Positions 37,130 to 44,895 of a stretch of 64,000 nucleotides of DNA are shown here, piece by piece (position 1 is the first letter of the stretch; each line of letters begins with the position of its first letter). The DNA is from Nitrospirota bacterium (GTDB taxonomy: Bacteria; Nitrospirota; Thermodesulfovibrionia; Thermodesulfovibrionales; Dissulfurispiraceae): contig JAFGXL010000028.1 in NCBI GenBank assembly GCA_016936655.1, positions 1-64,000 of the forward strand, written 5' to 3'. Under the pieces are notes generated by a model. It ran no database searches. It was not told the DNA's origin and saw only the letters and a program-made list of their open reading frames with translations. A program made the translations under genes and the position numbers.

Positions 37130-37498
37130 TTAATTCCTCACCATCCCCAGAAGATTGCTCCGGCTTTCACGGCCGGGCTGAACTGATGCTGCTGTCTTAC
37201 GCATATCCTGGGAAGTATTCTGCTTTACATAAACAACTCTCACTCTGTCAGGAAACACATATGTCTTAGCAGTTGCCTTTCCAAGTCTCTCTACAGAAAG
37301 CAGGCTCGCTCTTTCAGCTGCCAGGTGTTTGCGCTCTTTGAGCATAGCTATTTTGTTATTCTCGAGTTTTCCAAGACTGTATTCTATAGATACGACACTC
37401 GACCGCAGCCATATAACACTAAATACAGATGCTATCAGCAGCAGCACTGACACAACTTTTAAAAGCATGTTCCCTTTATTATTATTTCTGCATCTCAT
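37130..37498 (-). CDS. ftsL: Cell division protein FtsL
   Basis: Small bitopic membrane protein of 122 residues. A basic cytoplasmic start is followed by one membrane segment (about 12-31, LLKVVSVLLLIASVFSVIWL) and a short periplasmic coiled coil (GKLENNKIAMLKERKHLAAE). It is recognised by this layout and by its position between rsmH and ftsI rather than by strong motifs, as is normal for FtsL. It would join FtsB and FtsQ. Its start overlaps the rsmH stop by four bases. Confidence 0.85.
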   Translation of the reverse strand: MRCRNNNKGNMLLKVVSVLLLIASVFSVIWLRSSVVSIEYSLGKLENNKIAMLKERKHLAAERASLLSVERLGKATAKTYVFPDRVRVVYVKQNTSQDMRKTAASVQPGRESRSNLLGMVRN

Positions 37499-38376
37499 AT
37501 CTTTTCAGCTCCGCGAAGCTTCGCGCTTCTTGATGAAGGATTCTGCCTAATCTCATCTCTCTGGGGCACAACAGGTTTTTTTGTCAGCACCTTAAGCAGC
37601 CCGTCTTTTGAGCTATCCCTGAAAAAGTTCTTCACTATCCTGTCTTCAAGAGAGTGGTAAGATATCACACAGAGCCTGCCGCCCTTCCTCAGCAGTCTTG
37701 TGGACTCAACAAGCCCCTTGCGGAGCTGATCAAGTTCTCTGTTAACCTCTATCCTCAATGCCTGGAATGTTCTTGTTGCTGGATGTGTCTTTCCATGCCT
37801 TCCGCAAGCCTTTTGTATGATTGATGCGAGTTCAGAACATGTATCTATGTTCTTTACCTTTCTGGAGCTCGTTATTGCTCTGGCTATTCTTCTTGCGAAA
37901 GGATCCTCTCCATACTCCTTTATAATCTTCTCAAGCTCTTCCTGCCTATACCTGTTGACAACTTCCCACGCTGAAAGATCTTGTGTGTCGTCCATCCTCA
38001 TATCAAGCCTGTCTTCTGAGTTAAAGCTGAAGCCCCTCTGCATATCCCTCATCTGCAGCATCGATGTGCCGAGGTCAAAAAGTATTCCGTCAAACTCCTC
38101 TGAATGCTCATTTGTTGCCAGCTCAGCTATATCAGAAAAACTTCCCCTGCGGAGTGTAGCCCTCTTGTCAGAAAGCCTCTCAGCTGCAAGAGCAAGCGCC
38201 GCTTCATCTCGGTCAATTCCTATGAGCACGCCGTTTTCACCAATTCCGCTAAGTATGCCTGCGGAGTGACCGCCAAGCCCTAATGTAGCATCAATATATA
38301 TGCCGCTTTCGCGCAGATTAAGCATCTCAACAACCTCCCTAAATAGTACAGGTATGTGAATACTGCTAGAGGCCAT
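37495..38376 (-). CDS. rsmH: 16S rRNA m4C1402 methyltransferase RsmH
   Basis: SAM-dependent N4-methyltransferase of 293 residues acting on cytosine 1402 in the ribosomal P site. Motifs include the start HIPVLFREVVEML, DATLGLGGHSAGIL (SAM-binding), GIDRDEAALALA, GILFDLGTSMLQM, RGFSFNSEDRLDMRMD, TFQALRIEVNRELDQL and CVISYHSLEDRIVK. It is the usual second gene of a dcw cluster and overlaps mraZ by 11 bases. Confidence 0.98.
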   Translation of the reverse strand: MASSSIHIPVLFREVVEMLNLRESGIYIDATLGLGGHSAGILSGIGENGVLIGIDRDEAALALAAERLSDKRATLRRGSFSDIAELATNEHSEEFDGILFDLGTSMLQMRDMQRGFSFNSEDRLDMRMDDTQDLSAWEVVNRYRQEELEKIIKEYGEDPFARRIARAITSSRKVKNIDTCSELASIIQKACGRHGKTHPATRTFQALRIEVNRELDQLRKGLVESTRLLRKGGRLCVISYHSLEDRIVKNFFRDSSKDGLLKVLTKKPVVPQRDEIRQNPSSRSAKLRGAEKI

Positions 38377-38821
38377 AACCAGCCAAAGCTGATTCCACCG
38401 ATTTTATGTCTACTTTGGATGGATCAGTAACAGTCTCCCAAAGATGTTTATCCCATATCTCAATCTTGTCTATCTGCCCGACAACAACTATTTCACTGCT
38501 TATAGAGGAATCCTCTCTATGTGCAACAGGCACAAGGATTCTTCCCTGCTTGTCAAGCTCGCAATCAACAGCTGATGCTACAACTCTGCGCATGAAGTAT
38601 TTGACAGCCTCATCTGTCTTTGGCAGAGAACGAACCTTCTCTTCAAGCCTGTTCCACTCTTCAAGAGGATATATCTGCAGGCACTTGTCAACCGGAGCAT
38701 TTGTGATATATAGTTTGGGATTATTGTATTTTTGAAAAATAATTTCACGCAGAGGTGCTGGAATGATTACCCTGCCCTTGGGGTCAAGTGTGTAATAATA
38801 TTTACCGAGGAAAGACGTCAT
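38366..38821 (-). CDS. mraZ: Transcriptional regulator MraZ
   Basis: AbrB-like DNA-binding protein of 151 residues with two SpoVT/AbrB repeats; it normally represses its own dcw operon. The first repeat begins GKYYYTLDPKGRVIIPAPLR and the second contains VDCELDKQGRILVPVAHR. ATG 38821 is preferred over the in-frame codon at 38836 because the encoded MTSFLGKYY matches the family and GGGAG lies upstream. Its operator repeats are just before the start codon. Confidence 0.96.
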   Translation of the reverse strand: MTSFLGKYYYTLDPKGRVIIPAPLREIIFQKYNNPKLYITNAPVDKCLQIYPLEEWNRLEEKVRSLPKTDEAVKYFMRRVVASAVDCELDKQGRILVPVAHREDSSISSEIVVVGQIDKIEIWDKHLWETVTDPSKVDIKSVESALAGYGL

Positions 38822-38830
38822 TCCCTTTTC

Positions 38831-38856
38831 TCCCACTTTCTACCACTTTTTACCAC
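38831..38856 (-). promoter_or_regulatory. MraZ operator: three decamer-spaced GTGGKA boxes
   Basis: On the minus strand the sequence just before mraZ reads GTGGTA, GTGGTA, GTGGGA at 38856-38851, 38846-38841 and 38836-38831, each followed by AAAA/GAAA. A weaker fourth unit (AGGGA) reaches the start codon. Direct repeats of GTGGG with ten-base spacing are the known binding sites of MraZ, so autoregulation is likely. Confidence 0.85.
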
Positions 38857-38977
38857 AATAATAGGGGTAGAAAATGGTTCGTGTCAAGCACGAATATCGT
38901 TTTTTTTAGGAAAATCAATAAAATGTAGTTTAAAATAATGCACACCACTATATATTGTGTTACTAAAATGGAGCCAG

Positions 38978-40126
38978 ATGTTCAAAAAAGAGCTTAAAAT
39001 ACTTGCAGAAAACGGGATGGAGCGCAGGATTGAAGACCGAAGCTGCCTAAATTTGCCTTTATCAAGAATGATCAGGCTGGATAAGACTGATTATATTAAT
39101 TTTTCATCAAATGACTACCTAGGCCTATCAGGAAGAACTGAGCTCATAAATGCTGCGAAAGATTGCATGGACTCTTGCGGTTTTGGATCAGGAGCATCCA
39201 GACTGCTTTCCGGCGGCACAGAAATACATGCAGAGCTCGAAAAACGGATTGCCAGGTACAAGGGAACTGAATCAGCCGTTATCTTCAATTCAGGTTATGC
39301 AGCAAACATAAGCGCCCTCCCTGCGCTAGCATCAGAAGGGGATCTTATAATCAGCGATGAGCTCAACCATGCCAGCATAATAGACGGATGCAGGATGAGC
39401 CGTGCCGAAACTGCCATCTACAAGCACTGCTATGTTGATGAAATAGAAAAACTACTATCCAGAAAAACCAGAGGTAAAAAAATTGTAGTTACAGACTCGA
39501 TCTTCAGCATGGACGGAGACATCGCGCCAATACACACCATAAATGAGCTCTGCATCCATTATGGAGCAATGCTTTATATAGATGATGCACATGCAACTGG
39601 AGTAATCGGCGCAGGAAAAGGCAGCCTTCATCACTTTGGAATAAAACCTTCCGACCACATAATACAGATGGGAACACTATCAAAGGCATTAGGGGCAGTA
39701 GGAGCATTCATAGCAGCTGATGCTGATACAATAAAATTTCTGACAAATAGCTCAAGAGGGCTGATATTTTCCACTGCGCTGCCGGCATGCGCTGCAGCAG
39801 CCTCAATTGCCGCTTTCAATATCATTGAAAATGAGCCCTGCCTTATAGAAGCCTTATGGGAAAACAGGGAGATAATCTACGCAGGAATTAATAAGCTGGG
39901 ACTTAATACATTTGGAAGTCAAAGCCCGATCATCCCTGTAGAAACAGGCGACATCAACAGTACTATGTTTCATTCAAAATCTCTTATGCATATGGGCATA
40001 TATGCGCCTGCGATCAGGCCTCCGTCAGTAAAAACTCCGCGCATAAGAATTACGGCTACAGCATCACATATCAAAGAAGATATCGTAAAGCTGCTAAATG
40101 CACTTGAGACTATCACAAAAAGCTAA
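38978..40126 (+). CDS. bioF: 8-amino-7-oxononanoate synthase (BioF family)
   Basis: Pyridoxal-phosphate enzyme of 382 residues in the alpha-oxoamine synthase family. BioF condenses pimeloyl-CoA or -ACP with L-alanine in biotin synthesis. Motifs are GFGSGASRLLSGGTEIHAELE, NSGYAANISALPALAS, SDELNHASIIDG, YIDDAHATGVIG and MGTLSKALGA with the cofactor-binding lysine. GGAG six bases upstream supports ATG 38978 over the TTG at 38957. No other bio genes are near. The related 2-amino-3-ketobutyrate CoA ligase is the main alternative, but the length and DELNHASIIDG favour BioF. Confidence 0.85.
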   Translation: MFKKELKILAENGMERRIEDRSCLNLPLSRMIRLDKTDYINFSSNDYLGLSGRTELINAAKDCMDSCGFGSGASRLLSGGTEIHAELEKRIARYKGTESAVIFNSGYAANISALPALASEGDLIISDELNHASIIDGCRMSRAETAIYKHCYVDEIEKLLSRKTRGKKIVVTDSIFSMDGDIAPIHTINELCIHYGAMLYIDDAHATGVIGAGKGSLHHFGIKPSDHIIQMGTLSKALGAVGAFIAADADTIKFLTNSSRGLIFSTALPACAAAASIAAFNIIENEPCLIEALWENREIIYAGINKLGLNTFGSQSPIIPVETGDINSTMFHSKSLMHMGIYAPAIRPPSVKTPRIRITATASHIKEDIVKLLNALETITKS

Positions 40127-40171
40127 GCTATATTTTACTGGGGGCAAGGTTTTTTGTTATAGTCAATCTTC

Positions 40172-41194
40172 ATGACAAACAGCTCATCTTTTGAACAACC
40201 CTACATATCAGTCATAGGAGGAGGCAGCTGGGGCACAGCCTTGGCATCCATCCTCGGCAGAAAAGGCTATGATGTTATGCTCTGGACATTTGAGCAGGAT
40301 GTTGCCGATCAAATAAATGAGGTAAGAGAAAACAGTATCTACCTGCCAAATGTGCAGCTGCCTGACAACCTTACAGCCACAACATCCATACAAAAAGCTG
40401 TTTCCAAAGCTAGGTATATACTCTCTGTTGTTCCAACGCAGCATATAAGAAGCGTATTTGAGCCTGCTGCTTCTTTTGTAAATAATGAGGCTGTAATTGT
40501 GAGCGCTTCAAAAGGCATAGAGATAAAAACACTGCTTACACCGTCTTTAATTCTTAATGAGATTTTCAACAGGCCAGTTGCAGCGCTTTCAGGTCCGAGT
40601 TTCTCTTCAGAAGTGAGCGCCGGGCTGCCTACGGCAGTAACGCTTGCTGTGCAGGATAAAAAGACAGGGCTGATTCTGCAGGAGATATTCAATACTGAGT
40701 CTTTCAGAGTATATACTCATAATGATGTGCTGGGAGCAGAGATAGGCGGAGCCCTTAAAAATGTTATAGCAATAGCATCAGGCATAACAGAAGGGCTGAG
40801 TTTGGGCAAAAACGCTCTTGCAGCTCTAATAACAAGAGGCCTTTCAGAAATAGTGAGACTGGGAGCAAAACTCGGAGCTGATGAGGTTACATTTTCCGGC
40901 CTCAGCGGACTCGGAGATCTTGTACTCACATGCACTTCATCGCTTTCAAGAAACTACTCAGTAGGGAAAAGACTTGGACAGGGAGAAACCCTTCAGGAGA
41001 TAACCAGCTCCACAAAGTCAGTGGCAGAAGGAGTCCCGACAACAATATCTGCCAGAGAGCTTGCAAACAGGCATAGCGTAGAAATGCCAATTGTTGAGCA
41101 GATATACCAAACCTTATACAACAACAAACCTCCCAGAGAGGCTCTAAAAGATCTTATGACAAGATCGCTCAAGTCTGAATTCAATGCATACTGA
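40172..41194 (+). CDS. gpsA: Glycerol-3-phosphate dehydrogenase [NAD(P)+] (GpsA)
   Basis: Cytoplasmic enzyme of 340 residues that reduces dihydroxyacetone phosphate to sn-glycerol 3-phosphate for phospholipid synthesis. The nucleotide-binding loop is ISVIGGGSWGTALASIL; further motifs are LPDNLTATTSIQ, VSASKGIE, ALSGPSFSSEV, GGALKNVIAIASGI with the catalytic lysine, and TFSGLSGLGDLVLTC. There is no clear Shine-Dalgarno before ATG 40172. It overlaps larB by 11 bases. Confidence 0.98.
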   Translation: MTNSSSFEQPYISVIGGGSWGTALASILGRKGYDVMLWTFEQDVADQINEVRENSIYLPNVQLPDNLTATTSIQKAVSKARYILSVVPTQHIRSVFEPAASFVNNEAVIVSASKGIEIKTLLTPSLILNEIFNRPVAALSGPSFSSEVSAGLPTAVTLAVQDKKTGLILQEIFNTESFRVYTHNDVLGAEIGGALKNVIAIASGITEGLSLGKNALAALITRGLSEIVRLGAKLGADEVTFSGLSGLGDLVLTCTSSLSRNYSVGKRLGQGETLQEITSSTKSVAEGVPTTISARELANRHSVEMPIVEQIYQTLYNNKPPREALKDLMTRSLKSEFNAY

Positions 41195-41951
41195 ACATAT
41201 AAAAGAACTGCTCAACAAGATCAAAAACAAAAGCATCTGTATTGATGACGCTGTTAATATACTCAAAGACCTGCCATACCACGATCTGGATTACGCCAAA
41301 ATAGATCACCACCGAGAACTACGCAGCTCAATACCTGAAGTGATCTTTGCAAAAAACAAGACTGTTGAGCAGACCATATCAATCGCAAAAGCGATGCACA
41401 CAAAAAGCAGGAGGTTCCTGATTACAAAAGCTAGTTCTGAGATATCAGAAGCTCTCGGCATCAAAAACATCTCTTTCAACCCAATAGCCGGCACCATAAG
41501 CTGCGGCCAGCCCAAGAAGAAAAATGGATTGGTTCTTATTGTTTCGGCAGGCACCTCTGACATGCATGCTGCAGAAGAGGCAAAAGAGACCCTGCTGTTC
41601 CTTGGAAGCAACGTCAAAACACTTTACGATGTAGGTGTAGCAGGCATACACAGGATATTGAGCAATAAAAAGCTCTTCACAAAACCGAGGGCTGTTATTG
41701 TAGCTGCAGGGATGGAGGGGGCGTTGCCATCTGTTGTCGGCGGACTGACTGACAAGCCCGTTATAGCCCTGCCTACATCAGCAGGATACGGAACAAGCTT
41801 TGGCGGAATCACAGCTCTCTTTGCCATGCTAAACTCATGCGTGCCCGGGATAGCTGTTGTAAACATTGACAACGGATTCGGAGCTGCATGCCATGCCCAT
41901 AAGATAAACTGCCAAAAAATATCAGCATCAAAACAGAAGTCAGCTCTTTAG
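41184..41951 (+). CDS. larB: Nickel-pincer cofactor biosynthesis protein LarB (PurE-like)
   Basis: Protein of 255 residues with a PurE-like C-terminal domain. LarB carboxylates and hydrolyses nicotinic acid adenine dinucleotide at the start of the nickel-pincer nucleotide pathway. The PurE-type signature is VSAGTSDMHAAEEAKETL, followed by AAGMEGALPSVVGG and LPTSAGYGTSFGG, which are typical of LarB rather than PurE. The N-terminal 100 residues are the LarB-specific part. larC, larE and a LarA-type racemase are not in the window. The stop lies 12 bases inside the convergent downstream gene. Confidence 0.9.
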   Translation: MHTEHIKELLNKIKNKSICIDDAVNILKDLPYHDLDYAKIDHHRELRSSIPEVIFAKNKTVEQTISIAKAMHTKSRRFLITKASSEISEALGIKNISFNPIAGTISCGQPKKKNGLVLIVSAGTSDMHAAEEAKETLLFLGSNVKTLYDVGVAGIHRILSNKKLFTKPRAVIVAAGMEGALPSVVGGLTDKPVIALPTSAGYGTSFGGITALFAMLNSCVPGIAVVNIDNGFGAACHAHKINCQKISASKQKSAL

Positions 41952-42401
41952 CGTATAAATAAGTTCTGCTGTATCAGTTTTTATCCTGACCACAGCCTCT
42001 ATCCCCTGAACCATGGAACTTATATTCCCGAAAGCTCCGCTTATAAGAATAATCTTCAGCCCAATCCTTTTTTCGAGAAGCAGAGACCTGATAAACTCCT
42101 TATCCGCCGGAGTGAGCTTCTCATAATTATCTACAACCAGCAGACTGAACATCTCGTCAGCAGGTTTTATAGAATCAACAAAAGGCCGGATTTCTGATGA
42201 AGCTGACCTCTCAGCTATTTCCTGAAGCGGCAGCCTGCCAAGCGGATCAAAATAGTATGTATCTGCAATACTCATAGCTGCCTTGAGAGCAGATAAACTC
42301 TTGCCGGACTTTTGCCATCCTGTAACAAGCAGGCTGTTGTGGCTCTTGATTATATTGCGTATTATTTCCTCTTTTACAAAGGGGATTACCTGGGGATCCA
42401 T
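41940..42401 (-). CDS. Small P-loop protein, function unknown
   Basis: Protein of 153 residues with a Walker A motif, TGWQKSGKSLSAL (about 28-40), and a hydrophobic Walker B-like strand, FSLLVVDNYEKL (about 86-97). After that come KEFIRSLLLEKRIGLKIILIS and nothing resembling a sensor 2 or lid, so it is a minimal ATPase core. It may be a truncated AAA-type or STAND-type module; I do not recognise the family. GCAGGAG precedes ATG 42401. It follows the HDOD gene by 31 bases on the same strand, so a joint signalling role is possible. Confidence 0.65.
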   Translation of the reverse strand: MDPQVIPFVKEEIIRNIIKSHNSLLVTGWQKSGKSLSALKAAMSIADTYYFDPLGRLPLQEIAERSASSEIRPFVDSIKPADEMFSLLVVDNYEKLTPADKEFIRSLLLEKRIGLKIILISGAFGNISSMVQGIEAVVRIKTDTAELIYTLKS

Positions 42402-42432
42402 ATAACTCCTGCTGCGTATTTATTAAGGGCAA

Positions 42433-43983
42433 TCAAAGACCGTGCTTCTGTTTGATCGCAAGCACAGCCTGATCCCGCATTATCTTAAGATAGTTAAGCT
42501 GGGATGCGGTCAGCTTGCTGAAAGAATCTCGTTCCCCCTCAAGGTAGAAGAGACCGAGCGGTTTTTTATTGACAACAATAGGAAGTATTATAACAAAGAT
42601 CGGAGTCTCAATATGATCGGAATACCAACTAGGCATCATAGACCGTATGTCATTAGCGGTTATGTCCTTTACAACAAAGTCGGTCTGTTTGGTCATTGAC
42701 GAATTAAAAATATCATCAGAATTGCTTAGCTGTATTCTGAACCATTGTCTTGCCTCATCAACCAGACTACCAAAGCCATACCTTATGCTCATGGAAGCTG
42801 ATGTCGCATCCTTGATAAAAAAGAGGGTCCTCGAATGGCCAGACAGCTGCATCCCCCTGTACATGGTCTCAAGCAATATCTTGAACATATCATTAAGGGA
42901 AAAACCACCAAGTATGGCGCTGTTCATATCCTGAATACCTTTTGTGAATATATTCTCAGGTGTTTCGGCATCTTCAGGAATTATCATCGAATCTATTGTG
43001 CTTATTGCTCCAGATGCAAATGCAGGGTGTTCCTCAACCGCATCATTCTTTACAGGAGCAGCCTCCTTTGCAGGCCATGCAGCAGCGCGCTTAACAAATA
43101 CGCTCCTGCTCGCATCAATATCTATGCTGCTCATAAAATCAGAAAGATTTTGAGCAGAGCCGGACATATACTCCTTCAATTTTTCATTAGATATTGGCAG
43201 ACCTCCCTTTACCCTTGCAGCCAGTTCAGCTATCTTGCTGTATATCTCCTTTTCATCACGGCCAAGATAAACCAGTCTTGATATTTCATTGGCCATAACT
43301 GTAACCACATATAGAGGATCAGACATTATGCCTTTCTCAGAATTACGCATTGTCCGCATGCTGTGTATAACCTGCTTTGGAAAGTTCCATTCGCCAGCTA
43401 TTGTCATGCCGATATCTTCGAATGTTGCGCCCATGACACTTACTGAGGCAACATCTTCGTTAGACTTCCACTTATCCTCCATCTTGGCTATCTCAGACAG
43501 TTTTTCCGGAAGATAAAAGGCTGCCATAACTCTGCCGAACTTGTGAAAGAGCGAGCATATGAACGCCTCTTCTGCATCCGGTATTCGTATGTCAGAAGCT
43601 ATCTTTTTTGCGAGCATTCCACTGAAGAATGACTGCATTATTGTTTCTAGCAGATCGTTGCTGCTGTTTTTATTAAGATGATCAAAAAGCATTAATGTCA
43701 TAGCTATATTTCGGATGTTTTCAAATCCAAGAAGTATTATTGCCCTGGAAATGGTCGTAACTTCACCGAACTGTGAAAAATAGACTGTATTTACTAACCT
43801 TAATATCTTGGTTGTAAGCGCATAATCCTTCAGAACAAGGTTCGCAAAATCAGAAAGAGAAGACTCAGGCTGTGTATCAAAACTGTTTATGATATTTACT
43901 GTTTCTGACATAACAGGAAACTCGCTGTTCTGTCTTATTCTGTTAAGTACTGACTCTTTGAGCTTCTGTCCTGTAGGTTCCAA
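42433..43983 (-). CDS. HDOD-domain signalling protein with C-terminal GAF-like domain
   Basis: Cytoplasmic protein of 516 residues. Residues about 14-215 are an HDOD domain (FDTQPESSLSDFANLVLKDY; TTISRAIILLGFENIRNIAM; CSLFHKFGRVMAAFY), a relative of the HD phosphohydrolase fold used in regulatory proteins. The C-terminal region from about 350 resembles a GAF domain (MYRGMQLSGHSRTLFFI; LPIVVNKKPLGLFYLEGE; LNYLKIMRDQAVLAI). This architecture is typical of proteins affecting c-di-GMP, motility or stress responses, but the output here is unknown. Confidence 0.88.
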   Translation of the reverse strand: MEPTGQKLKESVLNRIRQNSEFPVMSETVNIINSFDTQPESSLSDFANLVLKDYALTTKILRLVNTVYFSQFGEVTTISRAIILLGFENIRNIAMTLMLFDHLNKNSSNDLLETIMQSFFSGMLAKKIASDIRIPDAEEAFICSLFHKFGRVMAAFYLPEKLSEIAKMEDKWKSNEDVASVSVMGATFEDIGMTIAGEWNFPKQVIHSMRTMRNSEKGIMSDPLYVVTVMANEISRLVYLGRDEKEIYSKIAELAARVKGGLPISNEKLKEYMSGSAQNLSDFMSSIDIDASRSVFVKRAAAWPAKEAAPVKNDAVEEHPAFASGAISTIDSMIIPEDAETPENIFTKGIQDMNSAILGGFSLNDMFKILLETMYRGMQLSGHSRTLFFIKDATSASMSIRYGFGSLVDEARQWFRIQLSNSDDIFNSSMTKQTDFVVKDITANDIRSMMPSWYSDHIETPIFVIILPIVVNKKPLGLFYLEGERDSFSKLTASQLNYLKIMRDQAVLAIKQKHGL

Positions 43984-44078
43984 AAAAGTCCCTCCGCTAT
44001 ATGTATGGCGCTACTGAATAATTATCGTAACTATATGAATATTATTGAACAGAACTGATTGGATGGCAAAACTATAAC

Positions 44079-44882
44079 CTATAAGGCTATATATCTTTTA
44101 AATGCAGCCTCAAACAGTCTCTGCGGCATGAACCGCCTGAGCGCCAAAAACCATCTGCTCCAGCCTGCGCAAAGGTATCTGAGCTGTGGGGTGTCAGACT
44201 CAACTATCCTCTTGACCAGAGATGCCAGCTCTTCAGAACTTTTGCCTGTCTTTACAGAGCTTCTGAATATCTTAAGAGCCTTGTTTCTTGCTGTCTCATA
44301 CGCTGATACCCTCTGCTCAGCCAGAACAAGCGAATCTGCAATATTCGACCTGAAAAATCCGGGCTGCACTAAAGAGACGCATATGCCCTTGTCATGGACT
44401 TCGCGGCTCAAGGCTTCTGCATAACCTTCGAGCGCATACTTTGATGCACTGTAATATGCATGATAAGGCAGTCCGATCATGCCAGCAACAGAACTGGTAA
44501 TGATTATCCTGCCGCTGCCCTGCTGTCTCATATGAGGCAGACAAAAACAGACCATCCTGACAACACCAAAAAAGTTAGTCTCCATTAGAGACTTCGCCTC
44601 AGAAACTGATACCTCTTCAACAGCTCCGCTCAGTGCATATCCTGCATTACATAGCAGCACATCAATGTGTCCCTCTTTATTTAAAACTTCAGAAATACAT
44701 GCCCTTACTGAATCATCGTCTCTCACATCGAGCCTGAGCATATTGAAATTATCTGAAGCAGATGAAGCAGGATTGCGGCTTGTACCATATACAACATATC
44801 CGCTGGATGCAAGTAGATCAGCAGCAGCCCTGCCTAGTCCAGATGATGCTCCTGTTATTAAAACAACCTTTTTATCAAGCAT
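44079..44882 (-). CDS. Short-chain dehydrogenase/reductase
   Basis: Classical SDR of 267 residues. The cofactor loop is VLITGASSGLGRAAADLL, followed by LCNAGYALSGAVEE, the catalytic serine in IIITSSVAGMIG and the YSASKYALEGYAEAL motif (YxxxK). The C-terminal 60 residues are basic and hydrophobic. The substrate is unknown; many such proteins are generic oxidoreductases. It starts 13 bases after the SbtM gene and shares its strand, so it may be the distal gene of the RiPP operon. No Shine-Dalgarno sequence is visible, which weakens that. Confidence 0.88.
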   Translation of the reverse strand: MLDKKVVLITGASSGLGRAAADLLASSGYVVYGTSRNPASSASDNFNMLRLDVRDDDSVRACISEVLNKEGHIDVLLCNAGYALSGAVEEVSVSEAKSLMETNFFGVVRMVCFCLPHMRQQGSGRIIITSSVAGMIGLPYHAYYSASKYALEGYAEALSREVHDKGICVSLVQPGFFRSNIADSLVLAEQRVSAYETARNKALKIFRSSVKTGKSSEELASLVKRIVESDTPQLRYLCAGWSRWFLALRRFMPQRLFEAAFKRYIAL

Positions 44883-44895
44883 TGGAGGGTGTTTG

